64,000 bases of DNA from Alcaligenes ammonioxydans (GTDB lineage: Bacteria; Pseudomonadota; Gammaproteobacteria; Burkholderiales; Burkholderiaceae_B), in contig NZ_CP049362.1 of assembly GCF_019343455.1 (NCBI RefSeq), positions 1,922,001 through 1,986,000 of the forward strand, read 5' to 3'. How positions within the stretch are numbered: position 1 is the stretch's first letter; each line of letters begins with the position of its first letter. Position numbers and translations under genes: made by a program. Of this stretch, positions 36,518 to 47,294 are shown in pieces. The notes below the pieces were generated by a model. It saw only the letters and a list, made by a program, of their open reading frames with translations. It did not search any database and was not told the DNA's origin.

Positions 36518-36772
36518 ATGGGTACATCCACAGTAATTCTTTTATTTCGTTTCTACGGCTTAACATTTGTGGGAGGCTTAGCCTCGTTAATTCTTGGATT
36601 AATCGCCATCTATGAGTGGAAACCAGATCCACCTGACTCAGCTTTTGTGACCATTGGAGGAGCGCTAGGCCCCTACCCATACTATATTTTTGTGTTAATC
36701 GGTGCTTTGATGACTCTCTATGCTGTGACTAGCGCGATATCAATGAAAAGGAGGCTAAGTGGATACCGTTGA
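36518..36772 (+). CDS. Small membrane protein, two spans
   Basis: An 84-residue protein with membrane helices at about 7-30 and 50-72 separated by EWKPDPPDSAFVTIGGALGP. GGAG lies about 10 bases upstream of ATG 36518. Unknown function. Confidence 0.5.
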   Translation: MGTSTVILLFRFYGLTFVGGLASLILGLIAIYEWKPDPPDSAFVTIGGALGPYPYYIFVLIGALMTLYAVTSAISMKRRLSGYR

Positions 36773-36833
36773 GGAAATAACGCTGATACAGATTAATCAT
36801 TGACCAAAAAGCGATTTCTGTTTTTCAAAATCA

Positions 36834-37070
36834 ATGATCACTTTCATTACAGACGTCAGACCTGGTGAGACCAATATCCTGACTTCTATCCGTTATTCTC
36901 GTTTACTCGTGACTTCTCTCGAAGGCGAGGTCTTGGGCAGCCTCTCTGCTCCCCAACAAGGCTGGACTACAGAAACATTGAACGCAGAGGCAGAGCGCCT
37001 CATCCCTCTAACCAGATGGGGAGCAGATGCTTACCTCGGGCACCACTGGGTAGGAAGCACAGAAGTTTAA
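36834..37070 (+). CDS. Small protein, unknown
   Basis: A 78-residue soluble protein (FITDVRPGETNILTSIRYSR, YLGHHWVGSTEV). No clear ribosome binding site or family is visible. It could be a real accessory gene because the frame is open and ends just before the next gene, but support is weak. Confidence 0.35.
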   Translation: MITFITDVRPGETNILTSIRYSRLLVTSLEGEVLGSLSAPQQGWTTETLNAEAERLIPLTRWGADAYLGHHWVGSTEV

Positions 37071-37147
37071 ATTTCGGGAATATGTTCGATTATCCGTTGA
37101 GCCTCTATTGCCCCCCATTGACCACTCTTTTACTCACGGCATCAACC

Positions 37148-38020
37148 ATGAAAAATAATGTGGCGCAGCCATTGAACTACTCTGCACACGCCATCGAAGA
37201 CTTGCGTGATCTTGAATTCTCTTTGCGAAGCGCGGCCCCGCAATCAGCCAGAGTTTATCGACGCTTGATAGAGATGTTGCAACACAGCGTTAAATTTATC
37301 TTGCCGAACTGTTGTGATCTCATTGCCCCGGAAGACCTTCGACAAGCCCACCTAGACCTTACTCGCCTCCCCTTCCCATGCGTGACCTTTGAAGCGCCAT
37401 GGGAGAAAGATGGGGAGGTTGAGCAATTAGGCGACTTTCAATTTTCACGATCGACTAAACGTATTGCTCTTTGTTGGGAGGCCAGTCCAGAGTATGAATT
37501 ATTGCCTGGGCTAAACAATATTCTTAAAGCCTTTCCTGAAGGAGGCGTTTTCGTTCTCCCTATCTATTGGGGACCTGAGCATCGACAATGGACAGTTGCT
37601 CTCGGTGGTTCGTTCCTTCCCTACGAAAACACCCTCCAAGAGGTGGATCTAGAGCAGACCTTACCAGCAAGCCGCATCGCCCACAAAGCCACCATCGAGG
37701 CAGGTCTATCCAACTCTAAAGCCAAGCATTTCAGAGCTGAGCCTTTCTATCTGTTTCCCGAGTTTTATGAGCAAGCCTTGTCCAACTATGGTGGTGACAT
37801 TGAGAAGGTATATGCACAAATCATCCTTGACTCAAGGGACGAAGTGCAGGCGGTTGTGCAGGCCTGCAGCGTCATCAACTGCTCCAATGTAACAACGGAA
37901 GAAATCAGTGCACCGGCCGCATTGAACAAGAAACGCATGAAGAAAGGCCAGCAACCGTTTTTCACTTACAAAATCTTGCAGCTAACTGATGAGCAACACG
38001 AAACTCACAAGCGTGGAGCT
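37148..38020 (+). pseudogene. ICE gene, 5' part, split by resistance transposon
   Basis: The first 291 codons of a protein of unknown function, starting MKNNVAQPLNYS (an in-frame ATG at 37082 is an alternative start). In the present sequence the frame runs on into the transposon end and stops at 38062, giving an artificial tail CHFQKTTAPVDWA. Removing the transposon and one GAGCT copy joins it in frame to 61270-61422, giving about 341 residues ending with GGTHASPRMHLRRGHLRR, a C-terminal motif common in conserved plasmid and phage proteins. Confidence 0.85.
38016..38020. repeat. Target-site duplication GAGCT, left copy
   Basis: GAGCT immediately before the transposon's outer IRt; the identical GAGCT follows IRi at 61265-61269. 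Five-base duplications are usual for Tn402-family transposition. Confidence 0.9.
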
Positions 38021-38172
38021 TGTCATTTTCAGAAGACGACTGCACCAGTTGATTGGGCGTAATGGCTGTTGTGCAGCCAGCTCCTGACAGTTCAATATCA
38101 GAAGTGATCTGCACCAATCTCGACTATGCTCAATACTCGTGTGCACCAAAGCGAGGTGAGCATGGCGACGGA
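38021..38172 (+). repeat. Outer IRt end fragment, 152 bp
   Basis: Tn402 tni-end fragment beginning with the terminal inverted repeat and running up to IS6100. The first 123 bases are inverted relative to the fragment at 54755-54877; the extra 29 bases (ending GGCGACGGA) are found only here. Confidence 0.88.
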
Positions 38173-38590
38173 GGCTCTGTTGCAAAGATTGGCGGCAGTC
38201 AGAGGTAGGCTGTCGCTCTGCGCCGATCAGGCGGCTGCTGCGAAATGGTGGTTGAGCATGCCCATGGCCTCCGTCAGCGCCGAGGGCCCAATGCCAAAAG
38301 CTCTCTCCACAAGGCGCACCTCGCCCCTGATGCCGGGCTGCAGGCACCAGGGGCGAGCCTGTCCTTTGCGCAGGGCTCGCATGACTTCGAATCCCTTGAT
38401 CGTGGCATAGGCCGTGGGGATCGATTTGAAACCGCGCACCGGCTTGATCAGTATCTTGAGCTTTCCGTGATCGGCCTCGATCACGTTATTGAGATACTTC
38501 ACCTGCCGGTGGGCCGTCTCCCGGTCCAGCTTTCCTTCGCGCTTCAATTCGGTGATCGCTGCACCATAGCTCGGCGCTTTGTCGGTATTG
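38173..38590 (-). mobile_element. IS6100, truncated copy
   Basis: The sequence from the terminal repeat GGCTCTGTTGCAAA onward is identical by eye to the left part of the complete IS6100 at 53875-54754, but stops after GTCGGTATTG where the left inverted repeat of Tn1722 begins. It retains the C-terminal part of the transposase frame (minus strand). IS6100 is an IS6-family element; both copies have the same orientation. Confidence 0.92.
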
Positions 38591-38778
38591 GGGGAACCGC
38601 AGAATTCGGAAAAAATCGTACGCTAAGCTAACGGTGTTCTCGTGACAGCTCTTTGACTAGGCTTTCTAAGGCCATTCTGATAGCCCTGACTTCCTGAAAA
38701 GCCATGGCTAAAATTTGTGCGGCTAAAAGGGATAACCGATGGTAAAGTAAGTTATCCCTGTCGAGATACTGAAAAGCG

Positions 38779-40356
38779 TTATCCTCGTTTTTCCCAAAAC
38801 TGTTTTGCCAGTTCGCTCAGAGCGCTAGTTAACTGAGCGACAGATTTCGCACTTTGCAAATTATTCTGCCCGGTCTGTACATTGGTATCAGCAGCATCGC
38901 GTATATTGATAATACTGCGGTTTATGTCTTCACTTACTGCTCCCTGCTGCTCGACCGCAGTCGCTATTTGCGCGTTCATGTCGGTAATTTCGTTAACGCG
39001 TTGGCCAATTCCATCAAGAGCTGTAGCTGCTTCCTCTGCGTGAGCTACACTCGTGTGCGCTTGCCGACTACTTTGCTCCATGACTGTAACAGCGGATTGC
39101 GCTCGCTCTTGTAGAGCGCTGATCATGCTTTGAATATCCGTTGTCGATTGCTGTGTGCGAGCAGCAAGACTGCGAACCTCATCGGCGACAACAGCAAAAC
39201 CACGCCCCTGCTCACCAGCACGCGCGGCCTCAATTGCTGCGTTGAGTGCCAACAAATTCGTTTGCTCGGCGATCCCTCGTATAACGTCAAGAACTTTTGA
39301 TATCTCGTTACTTTGACCTTCAAGCTCATGAATAACCTGAGTGGCTTGCCTAATTTCACCTTCAAGGGCAGTGATTGACTGGCTTGTGTGGGCTACCAGA
39401 CGCTGGCCAGATGCCGTCTCAGTGTCTGCTCTTCCGGCCGCATCTGCAGCATGCTGTGCATTGCTCGCAACCTCTTGAATGCTTGCCACCATTTGGTTTA
39501 CTGCCGTTGCTATTTGATCTGTCTCTGCCTGCTGCTCAACTGTAAGTACATTGCTTGACTCAATATCCTTTAGTAGGCCTCGGGTGTGTTCGCTAAGCCG
39601 ATTTGATGCATCACCTATGCGACCTACTATGGCGCCTGTTTCAGCTTGCATCATTCGTAAAGCAAACTCTATTTGGCCAAACTCATCGGTGCGCCCAGTG
39701 TAGAGGGATTGACTTAATGGGTTATTGGAAATATTCCTGGCTCTTTCAACCAGTCTTCCAAGAGGAGAGAGAATAGCCAAAACACTAACAGAGCTTAAGC
39801 TTCCTGACATTAAAGTGGCTAACAATAAGCTGCTTATTGATGTATCAGTAAGCATGCCGGCAGCCATTGCGCTTGATATAATACTACCCCATATGAGCAA
39901 GAGTATTTTCACGGAAAAGCTAGCAGCCAATTTCGGCCTCGCGGCCTTCCCGCTTCTCAATTGAGCATATAATTTTTCCGCAGCCAAAACCTGCTCAGGT
40001 TCAGGCTTGGTCCTTACAGACTGGTATTCAACAATCGAACCATTCTTAGCTATTGGCGTTACATAAGCACTTACCCAATAGTGGTCGCCATTTTTACAGC
40101 GATTTTTTACTAGCCCCATCCATGAGCGGCCAGATTTTAATGTACTCCACATATGCTCAAATGCAGCAGGCGGCATATCTGGGTGTCTTACGATGTTGTG
40201 AGGCTGGCCTAATAGTTCTTCCTCAGTGAAACCACTGATTTTAATGAAGTCAGGATTAACGTACGTGATATGGCTTTGAGGGGAGGTAGTCGAAAGAATA
40301 TTGGCATCTTTTGGGAGTTCTAAGTTTCGACCCGTCACTGGTAAATTCTGGCGCAT
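38779..40356 (-). CDS. mcp: PAS-type methyl-accepting chemotaxis protein of Tn1721
   Basis: A 525-residue chemoreceptor carried by Tn1721/Tn1722 as its passenger. The N-terminal PAS domain (about 15-120: [27 protein letters not shown]) resembles the Aer redox sensor. Two hydrophobic stretches follow at about 150-200, then HAMP and the signalling hairpin with [20 protein letters not shown] and [19 protein letters not shown]. It should join the host chemoreceptor array, possibly sensing energy state. The stretch 40357-40665 between it and tnpR has no gene and should hold the res site. Confidence 0.88.
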   Translation of the reverse strand: MRQNLPVTGRNLELPKDANILSTTSPQSHITYVNPDFIKISGFTEEELLGQPHNIVRHPDMPPAAFEHMWSTLKSGRSWMGLVKNRCKNGDHYWVSAYVTPIAKNGSIVEYQSVRTKPEPEQVLAAEKLYAQLRSGKAARPKLAASFSVKILLLIWGSIISSAMAAGMLTDTSISSLLLATLMSGSLSSVSVLAILSPLGRLVERARNISNNPLSQSLYTGRTDEFGQIEFALRMMQAETGAIVGRIGDASNRLSEHTRGLLKDIESSNVLTVEQQAETDQIATAVNQMVASIQEVASNAQHAADAAGRADTETASGQRLVAHTSQSITALEGEIRQATQVIHELEGQSNEISKVLDVIRGIAEQTNLLALNAAIEAARAGEQGRGFAVVADEVRSLAARTQQSTTDIQSMISALQERAQSAVTVMEQSSRQAHTSVAHAEEAATALDGIGQRVNEITDMNAQIATAVEQQGAVSEDINRSIINIRDAADTNVQTGQNNLQSAKSVAQLTSALSELAKQFWEKRG

Positions 40357-40665
40357 AAGAACCTCAAGGGTTGGCTGTTTTATTTTATTGTTTTCGGCAT
40401 TAAGCCCAATTTCTTGAGCGTTACGATAAAGCTAGCATGGAAACGATAGGTGCAAGCAAGTTAAGGGTTGCATCGCGCATGTCAATCTAGGCTATACCCT
40501 AACTTGATGTCAGGCAGGGCCGCGCCGCTTCGTCAGAATAGAGTCTGCTTTCCCATTTTTTGACACATGCCCGCGAAGGTTATAGATTTCAGCCTGACAG
40601 AAATGGGCTTTGAGGCACAACGGAACAGAAAGTGCACTTAAGCCGCCTTCAACCAAGGAGACATC

Positions 40666-41226
40666 GTGCAGGGGCACCGCATCGGCTACGTCCGGGTCAG
40701 CAGCTTTGACCAGAACCCGGAACGCCAGCTGGAACAAACCCAGGTGAGCAAGGTGTTCACCGACAAGGCATCGGGCAAGGACACCCAGCGCCCCCAGCTC
40801 GAAGCGCTGCTGAGCTTCGTCCGCGAAGGCGATACAGTGGTGGTGCACAGCATGGATCGGCTGGCCCGCAACCTCGATGACCTGCGTCGCTTGGTACAGA
40901 AGCTGACTCAGCGCGGCGTGCGCATCGAGTTCCTGAAGGAGGGCCTGGTGTTCACTGGCGAGGACTCGCCGATGGCCAACCTGATGCTGTCGGTGATGGG
41001 GGCCTTCGCTGAGTTCGAGCGCGCCCTGATCCGCGAGCGGCAGCGTGAGGGCATCGCCTTGGCCAAGCAGCGTGGCGCGTACCGGGGCCGCAAGAAAGCC
41101 CTGTCCGATGAGCAGGCTGCTACCCTGCGGCAGCGAGCGACGGCCGGCGAGCCCAAGGCGCAGCTTGCCCGCGAGTTCAACATCAGCCGGGAAACCCTCT
41201 ACCAGTACCTCCGCACGGACGACTGA
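40666..41226 (+). CDS. tnpR: Tn1721 resolvase TnpR
   Basis: A 186-residue serine recombinase that resolves Tn3-type cointegrates at res. IGYVRVSSFDQNPERQ carries the nucleophile Ser (about residue 12), VVHSMDRLARNL and the conserved EFERALIRERQREGI follow, and the C-terminus has the helix-turn-helix (REFNISRETLYQYL). GTG start at 40666. It ends 3 bases before tnpA, in the same direction. Confidence 0.92.
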   Translation: MQGHRIGYVRVSSFDQNPERQLEQTQVSKVFTDKASGKDTQRPQLEALLSFVREGDTVVVHSMDRLARNLDDLRRLVQKLTQRGVRIEFLKEGLVFTGEDSPMANLMLSVMGAFAEFERALIRERQREGIALAKQRGAYRGRKKALSDEQAATLRQRATAGEPKAQLAREFNISRETLYQYLRTDD

Positions 41227-41229
41227 CAC

Positions 41230-44196
41230 ATGCCGCGTCGCTTGATCCTCTCGGCCACGGAGCGGGACACCCTGCTTGCGCTGCCGGAAAGCCAGGATGA
41301 CCTGATCCGCTACTACACCTTCAACGACTCCGACCTGTCGCTGATCCGCCAGCGACGCGGCGACGCCAACCGCCTCGGCTTCGCCGTGCAGCTCTGCCTG
41401 CTGCGCTACCCCGGTTACGCGCTGGGAACCGACAGCGAGCTGCCCGAGCCGGTCATCCTGTGGGTGGCGAAGCAAGTCCAGGCCGAGCCGGCGAGCTGGG
41501 CAAAGTACGGCGAGCGCGACGTGACCCGTCGCGAGCATGCCCAGGAACTGCGCACCTACCTGCAACTGGCCCCGTTCGGCCTGTCCGACTTCCGCGCCCT
41601 GGTGCGCGAGCTAACCGAGCTGGCCCAGCAGACCGACAAAGGCTTGCTGCTGGCCGGTCAGGCCCTGGAGAGCCTACGGCAGAAACGACGCATCCTGCCG
41701 GCGCTGAGCGTGATTGACCGGGCCTGCTCGGAAGCCATTGCGCGAGCCAATCGGCGGGTCTACCGCGCCCTGGTCGAACCACTCACGGACTCGCATCGGG
41801 CCAAGCTGGACGAGCTGTTGAAGCTCAAGGCCGGCAGCAGCATCACCTGGTTGACCTGGCTGCGCCAGGCACCGCTGAAACCCAACTCTCGGCACATGCT
41901 GGAACACATCGAGCGGCTGAAGACATTTCAGTTGGTGGACTTGCCCGAAGGCCTGGGCCGGCACATCCACCAGAACCGCCTGCTCAAGCTGGCCCGCGAG
42001 GGTGGGCAGATGACGCCCAAAGACCTCGGTAAGTTCGAGCCGCAGCGCCGCTACGCGACCCTGGCCGCCGTGGTGCTGGAGAGCACCGCGACCGTGATCG
42101 ATGAGCTGGTCGATCTGCATGACCGCATCCTGGTCAAGCTGTTCAGCGGCGCGAAGCACAAGCATCAGCAGCAGTTCCAGAAGCAGGGCAAGGCGATCAA
42201 CGACAAGGTGCGCCTGTACTCCAGGATCGGCCAGGCGCTGCTGGAAGCGAAGGAAAGCGGCAGCGACCCCTATGCCGCCATCGAGGCGGTGATTCCCTGG
42301 GACGAGTTCACCGAGAGCGTCAGCGAGGCCGAGCTGCTGGCCCGGCCGGAAGGCTTCGACCACCTGCACCTGGTCGGCGAGAACTTCGCCACCCTGCGCC
42401 GTTACACGCCGGCCTTGCTGGAGGTGCTGGAACTGCGCGCCGCGCCGGCCGCGCAAGGCGTGCTGGCAGCCGTGCAGACCCTGCGTGAGATGAACGCCGA
42501 CAACCTGCGCAAGGTGCCGGCCGATGCACCCACGGCCTTCATCAAGCCGCGCTGGAAGCCGCTGGTGATCACCCCGGAAGGCCTCGACCGGAAATTCTAC
42601 GAAATCTGCGCCCTGTCCGAGCTGAAGAACGCCCTGCGCTCCGGCGACATCTGGGTCAAGGGCTCGCGGCAGTTCCGCGACTTCGACGACTACCTGCTGC
42701 CGGCCGAGAAGTTCGCCGCACTCAAGCGCGAGCAGGCCCTGCCCCTGGCGATCAACCCGAACAGCGACCAGTACCTGGAAGAGCGTTTGCAGCTGCTGGA
42801 CGAGCAGTTGGCCACCGTCACCCGCCTGGCCAAGGACAACGAGCTGCCCGATGCCATCCTCACCGAGTCAGGGCTGAAAATCACCCCGCTGGATGCGGCG
42901 GTGCCGGATCGGGCGCAGGCGCTGATCGACCAAACCAGCCAGTTACTGCCGCGCATCAAGATCACCGAACTGCTGATGGACGTGGACGACTGGACGGGCT
43001 TCAGCCGCCACTTCACCCACTTGAAGGACGGGGCCGAGGCCAAAGACAGGACGTTGCTGCTGTCCGCAATCCTCGGTGATGCGATCAACCTCGGGCTGAC
43101 CAAGATGGCCGAGTCGAGCCCCGGCCTGACCTACGCCAAGCTGTCCTGGCTGCAAGCCTGGCACATCCGCGACGAAACCTATTCGGCGGCCTTGGCCGAG
43201 CTGGTCAACCACCAGTATCGCCACGCCTTTGCCGCCCACTGGGGCGACGGCACGACCTCATCCTCCGATGGCCAGCGCTTCCGCGCGGGTGGCCGGGGCG
43301 AGAGCACCGGGCACGTCAACCCGAAGTACGGTAGCGAGCCGGGACGGCTGTTCTATACCCATATCTCCGACCAGTACGCGCCGTTCAGCACCCGCGTGGT
43401 GAATGTCGGCGTCCGCGATTCCACCTATGTGCTCGACGGCCTGCTGTACCACGAGTCCGACCTGCGGATCGAGGAGCACTACACCGACACGGCCGGCTTC
43501 ACCGATCACGTCTTTGCCCTGATGCACCTGCTAGGCTTCCGCTTCGCGCCGCGCATCCGCGACCTCGGCGAAACCAAGCTGTACGTGCCGCAGGGCGTGC
43601 AAGCCTACCCGACGTTGCGCCCGCTGATCGGCGGCACCCTGAACATCAAGCACGTGCGTGCCCACTGGGACGACATCCTGCGCCTGGCCAGCTCGATCAA
43701 GCAGGGCACCGTCACCGCCTCGCTGATGCTGCGCAAGCTCGGCAGCTACCCGCGCCAGAACGGACTGGCCGTGGCCCTGCGCGAGCTGGGCCGGATCGAG
43801 CGCACGCTGTTCATCCTGGACTGGCTGCAAAGTGTTGAACTGCGCCGCCGCGTGCATGCCGGCCTGAACAAAGGTGAGGCGCGCAACTCGCTGGCCAGGG
43901 CGGTGTTCTTCAACCGCCTTGGGGAAATCAGGGATCGGAGCTTCGAGCAGCAGCGCTACCGGGCCAGCGGCCTCAACCTGGTGACGGCGGCTATCGTGCT
44001 GTGGAACACGGTGTACCTGGAACGCGCCACCCAGGGGTTGGTCGAGGCCGGCAAGCCGGTGGACGGCGAGCTGCTGCAATTCCTGTCGCCGCTGGGCTGG
44101 GAGCACATCAACCTAACCGGCGATTACGTCTGGCGGCAGAGCCGCAGACTGGAAGACGGGAAGTTTCGGCCCTTACGGATGCCCGGAAAACCTTAG
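41230..44196 (+). CDS. tnpA: Tn1721 transposase TnpA (Tn3 family)
   Basis: A 988-residue DDE transposase of the Tn3 family ([20 protein letters not shown] start). Conserved C-terminal blocks are visible: [48 protein letters not shown] and [15 protein letters not shown] at the end. Its last codons lie inside the 38-bp right inverted repeat. Full family length. Confidence 0.95.
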   Translation: MPRRLILSATERDTLLALPESQDDLIRYYTFNDSDLSLIRQRRGDANRLGFAVQLCLLRYPGYALGTDSELPEPVILWVAKQVQAEPASWAKYGERDVTRREHAQELRTYLQLAPFGLSDFRALVRELTELAQQTDKGLLLAGQALESLRQKRRILPALSVIDRACSEAIARANRRVYRALVEPLTDSHRAKLDELLKLKAGSSITWLTWLRQAPLKPNSRHMLEHIERLKTFQLVDLPEGLGRHIHQNRLLKLAREGGQMTPKDLGKFEPQRRYATLAAVVLESTATVIDELVDLHDRILVKLFSGAKHKHQQQFQKQGKAINDKVRLYSRIGQALLEAKESGSDPYAAIEAVIPWDEFTESVSEAELLARPEGFDHLHLVGENFATLRRYTPALLEVLELRAAPAAQGVLAAVQTLREMNADNLRKVPADAPTAFIKPRWKPLVITPEGLDRKFYEICALSELKNALRSGDIWVKGSRQFRDFDDYLLPAEKFAALKREQALPLAINPNSDQYLEERLQLLDEQLATVTRLAKDNELPDAILTESGLKITPLDAAVPDRAQALIDQTSQLLPRIKITELLMDVDDWTGFSRHFTHLKDGAEAKDRTLLLSAILGDAINLGLTKMAESSPGLTYAKLSWLQAWHIRDETYSAALAELVNHQYRHAFAAHWGDGTTSSSDGQRFRAGGRGESTGHVNPKYGSEPGRLFYTHISDQYAPFSTRVVNVGVRDSTYVLDGLLYHESDLRIEEHYTDTAGFTDHVFALMHLLGFRFAPRIRDLGETKLYVPQGVQAYPTLRPLIGGTLNIKHVRAHWDDILRLASSIKQGTVTASLMLRKLGSYPRQNGLAVALRELGRIERTLFILDWLQSVELRRRVHAGLNKGEARNSLARAVFFNRLGEIRDRSFEQQRYRASGLNLVTAAIVLWNTVYLERATQGLVEAGKPVDGELLQFLSPLGWEHINLTGDYVWRQSRRLEDGKFRPLRMPGKP

Positions 44197-44420
44197 CGTA
44201 CGATTTTTTCCGAATTCTGCGGGCTCCCCTATCTCATCTGCGCAAGGCAGAACGTGAAGACGGCCGCCCTGGACCTCGCCCGCGAGCGCCAGGCGCACGA
44301 GGCCGGCGCGCGGACCCGCGCCACGGCCCACGAGCGGACGCCGCAGCAGGAGCGCCAGAAGGCCGCCAGAGAGGCCGAGCGCGGCCGTGAGGCTTGGACG
44401 CTAGGGCAGGGCATGAAAAA

Positions 44421-44443
44421 GCCCGTAGCGGGCTGCTACGGGC
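44421..44443 (-). terminator. Rho-independent terminator after tetR
   Basis: GCCCGTAGC and GCTACGGGC form a 9-bp stem with a 5-base loop; on the minus strand TTTTT follows. It lies 85 bases past the tetR stop. The rest of 44230-44527 has only short relaxase-like remnants, no complete gene. Confidence 0.65.
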
Positions 44444-44527
44444 GTCTGACGCGGTGGAAAGGGGGAGGGGATGTTGTCTACATGGCTCTGCTGTAGTGAG
44501 TGGGTTGCGCTCCGGCAGCGGTCCTGA

Positions 44528-45178
44528 TCAATCGTCACCCTTTCTCGGTCCTTCAACGTTCCTGACAACGAGCCTCCTTTTCGCCAATCCATCGACAATC
44601 ACCGCGAGTCCCTGCTCGAACGCTGCGTCCGGACCGGCTTCGTCGAAGGCGTCTATCGCGGCCCGCAACAGCGGCGAGAGCGGAGCCTGTTCAACGGTGC
44701 CGCCGCGCTCGCCGGCATCGCTGTCGCCGGCCTGCTCCTCAAGCACGGCCCCAACAGTGAAGTAGCTGATTGTCATCAGCGCATTGACGGCGTCCCCGGC
44801 CGAAAAACCCGCCTCGCAGAGGAAGCGAAGCTGCGCGTCGGCCGTTTCCATCTGCGGTGCGCCCGGTCGCGTGCCGGCATGGATGCGCGCGCCATCGCGG
44901 TAGGCGAGCAGCGCCTGCCTGAAGCTGCGGGCATTCCCGATCAGAAATGAGCGCCAGTCGTCGTCGGCTCTCGGCACCGAATGCGTATGATTCTCCGCCA
45001 GCATGGCTTCGGCCAGTGCGTCGAGCAGCGCCCGCTTGTTCCTGAAGTGCCAGTAAAGCGCCGGCTGCTGAACCCCCAACCGTTCCGCCAGTTTGCGTGT
45101 CGTCAGACCGTCTACGCCGACCTCGTTCAACAGGTCCAGGGCGGCACGGATCACTGTATTCGGCTGCAACTTTGTCAT
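44528..45178 (-). CDS. tetR(A): Tetracycline repressor TetR class A
   Basis: A 216-residue repressor. It starts MTKLQPNTVIRAALDLLNEV and has the N-terminal helix-turn-helix GLTTRKLAERLGVQQPALYW, the standard TetR reading head, and the tetracycline-binding C-terminal domain. Start at ATG 45178 gives the usual length; an upstream ATG at 45205 lies inside the operator region. It is divergent from tetA(A) and separated from it by two tet operators. Confidence 0.95.
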   Translation of the reverse strand: MTKLQPNTVIRAALDLLNEVGVDGLTTRKLAERLGVQQPALYWHFRNKRALLDALAEAMLAENHTHSVPRADDDWRSFLIGNARSFRQALLAYRDGARIHAGTRPGAPQMETADAQLRFLCEAGFSAGDAVNALMTISYFTVGAVLEEQAGDSDAGERGGTVEQAPLSPLLRAAIDAFDEAGPDAAFEQGLAVIVDGLAKRRLVVRNVEGPRKGDD

Positions 45179-45187
45179 GCTTGACAC

Positions 45188-45202
45188 TTTATCACTGATA
45201 AA
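45188..45202. promoter_or_regulatory. tetO1: tet operator 1
   Basis: The palindrome TTTATCACTGATAAA is the TetR-binding core. It lies 10 bases from the tetR start, so TetR represses itself and tetA(A) until tetracycline binds. Confidence 0.88.
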
Positions 45203-45219
45203 CATAATATGTCCACCAA

Positions 45220-45234
45220 CTTATCAGTGATAAA
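45220..45234. promoter_or_regulatory. tetO2: tet operator 2
   Basis: CTTATCAGTGATAAAG contains the second TetR palindrome TTATCAGTGATAA (45221-45233). It lies before the GTG start of tetA(A) at 45284, supporting that start over the earlier ATG at 45209. Confidence 0.88.
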
Positions 45235-45283
45235 GAATCCGCGCGTTCAATCGGACCAGCGGAGGCTGGTCCGGAGGCCAGAC

Positions 45284-46483
45284 GTGAAACCCAACAGACC
45301 CCTGATCGTAATTCTGAGCACTGTCGCGCTCGACGCTGTCGGCATCGGCCTGATTATGCCGGTGCTGCCGGGCCTCCTGCGCGATCTGGTTCACTCGAAC
45401 GACGTCACCGCCCACTATGGCATTCTGCTGGCGCTGTATGCGTTGATGCAATTTGCCTGCGCACCTGTGCTGGGCGCGCTGTCGGATCGTTTCGGGCGGC
45501 GGCCGGTCTTGCTCGTCTCGCTGGCCGGCGCTGCTGTCGACTACGCCATCATGGCGACGGCGCCTTTCCTTTGGGTTCTCTATATCGGGCGGATCGTGGC
45601 CGGCATCACCGGGGCGACTGGGGCGGTAGCCGGCGCTTATATTGCCGATATCACTGATGGCGATGAGCGCGCGCGGCACTTCGGCTTCATGAGCGCCTGT
45701 TTCGGGTTCGGGATGGTCGCGGGACCTGTGCTCGGTGGGCTGATGGGCGGTTTCTCCCCCCACGCTCCGTTCTTCGCCGCGGCAGCCTTGAACGGCCTCA
45801 ATTTCCTGACGGGCTGTTTCCTTTTGCCGGAGTCGCACAAAGGCGAACGCCGGCCGTTACGCCGGGAGGCTCTCAACCCGCTCGCTTCGTTCCGGTGGGC
45901 CCGGGGCATGACCGTCGTCGCCGCCCTGATGGCGGTCTTCTTCATCATGCAACTTGTCGGACAGGTGCCGGCCGCGCTTTGGGTCATTTTCGGCGAGGAT
46001 CGCTTTCACTGGGACGCGACCACGATCGGCATTTCGCTTGCCGCATTTGGCATTCTGCATTCACTCGCCCAGGCAATGATCACCGGCCCTGTAGCCGCCC
46101 GGCTCGGCGAAAGGCGGGCACTCATGCTCGGAATGATTGCCGACGGCACAGGCTACATCCTGCTTGCCTTCGCGACACGGGGATGGATGGCGTTCCCGAT
46201 CATGGTCCTGCTTGCTTCGGGTGGCATCGGAATGCCGGCGCTGCAAGCAATGTTGTCCAGGCAGGTGGATGAGGAACGTCAGGGGCAGCTGCAAGGCTCA
46301 CTGGCGGCGCTCACCAGCCTGACCTCGATCGTCGGACCCCTCCTCTTCACGGCGATCTATGCGGCTTCTATAACAACGTGGAACGGGTGGGCATGGATTG
46401 CAGGCGCTGCCCTCTACTTGCTCTGCCTGCCGGCGCTGCGTCGCGGGCTTTGGAGCGGCGCAGGGCAACGAGCCGATCGCTGA
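45284..46483 (+). CDS. tetA(A): Tetracycline efflux pump TetA class A
   Basis: A 399-residue MFS antiporter exporting the tetracycline-Mg complex for a proton. VKPNRPLIVILSTVALDAVG begins it at GTG 45284; the loop motif GALSDRFGRRPVLL follows helix 2 and twelve membrane helices can be counted. Gene order tetR-tetA and the adjoining Tn1722 are as in Tn1721. Regulated by the two operators between the genes. Confidence 0.95.
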   Translation: MKPNRPLIVILSTVALDAVGIGLIMPVLPGLLRDLVHSNDVTAHYGILLALYALMQFACAPVLGALSDRFGRRPVLLVSLAGAAVDYAIMATAPFLWVLYIGRIVAGITGATGAVAGAYIADITDGDERARHFGFMSACFGFGMVAGPVLGGLMGGFSPHAPFFAAAALNGLNFLTGCFLLPESHKGERRPLRREALNPLASFRWARGMTVVAALMAVFFIMQLVGQVPAALWVIFGEDRFHWDATTIGISLAAFGILHSLAQAMITGPVAARLGERRALMLGMIADGTGYILLAFATRGWMAFPIMVLLASGGIGMPALQAMLSRQVDEERQGQLQGSLAALTSLTSIVGPLLFTAIYAASITTWNGWAWIAGAALYLLCLPALRRGLWSGAGQRADR

Positions 46484-46514
46484 TCGTGGAAACGATAGGC
46501 CTATGCCATGCGGG

Positions 46515-47261
46515 TCAAGGCGACTTCCGGCAAGCTATACGCGCCCTAGGAGTGCGGTTGGAACGTTGGCCCAGCCAGATACTCCCGATCACGAGCAGGA
46601 CGCCGATGATTTGAAGCGCACTCAGCGTCTGATCCAAGAACAACCATCCTAGCAACACGGCGGTCCCCGGGCTGAGAAAGCCCAGTAAGGAAACAACTGT
46701 AGGTTCGAGTCGCGAGATCCCCCGGAACCAAAGGAAGTAGGTTAAACCCGCTCCGATCAGGCCGAGCCACGCCAGGCCGAGAACATTGGTTCCTGTAGGC
46801 ATCGGGATTGGCGGATCAAACACTAAAGCTACTGGAACGAGCAGAAGTCCTCCGGCCGCCAGTTGCCAGGCGGTAAAGGTGAGCAGAGGCACGGGAGGTT
46901 GCCACTTGCGGGTCAGCACGGTTCCGAACGCCATGGAAACCGCCCCCGCCAGGCCCGCTGCGACGCCGACAGGATCTAGCGCTGCGTTTGGTGTCAACAC
47001 CAACAGCGCCACGCCCGCAGTTCCGCAAATAGCCCCCAGGACCGCCATCAATCGTATCGGGCTACCTAGCAGAGCGGCAGAGATGAACACGACCATCAGC
47101 GGCTGCACAGCGCCTACCGTCGCCGCGACCCCGCCCGGCAGGCGGTAGACCGAAATAAACAACAAGCTCCAGAATAGCGAAATATTAAGTGCGCCGAGGA
47201 TGAAGATGCGCATCCACCAGATTCCCGTTGGAATCTGTCGGACGATCATCACGAGCAATAA
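46515..47261 (-). pseudogene. pecM: PecM-like DMT/EamA permease, 5' end removed
   Basis: About 249 codons of a drug/metabolite transporter of the EamA type, the pecM-like gene that follows tetA in Tn1721. Membrane helices run throughout (LGALNISLFWSLLFISVY, GTAGVALLVL, LGLIGAGLTYFLW). The frame is open right up to the Tn5393 left end at 47262 with no natural start, so the 5' end has been cut off by Tn5393; TTG or GTG codons just inside could only give a shortened product. It faces tetA convergently. Confidence 0.85.
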
Positions 47262-47294
47262 GGGGTCGTTTGCGGGAGGGGGCGGAATCCTACG

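Larger units (their letters stand above)
38591..44229. mobile_element. Tn1722 (core of Tn1721)
   Basis: A Tn3-family unit of 5639 bp with mcp, tnpR and tnpA. The right inverted repeat (44192-44229, 38 bases, starting GGGGAGCCCGCAGAATTCGG on the minus strand) is the Tn1721-type end, and the left repeat (38591-38627) differs slightly at its outer bases (GGGGAACCGC). It adjoins tetR-tetA as in Tn1721, whose far end has been lost. The left flank is truncated IS6100; a matching 5-bp duplication cannot be checked because the other junction is gone. Confidence 0.9.

Noticed and set aside
44230..44496. Arg/Ala-rich open frames after the Tn1722 right end
   Set aside because: They look like remnants of a relaxase-type gene tail known from Tn1721 surroundings, without start signals or full domains.
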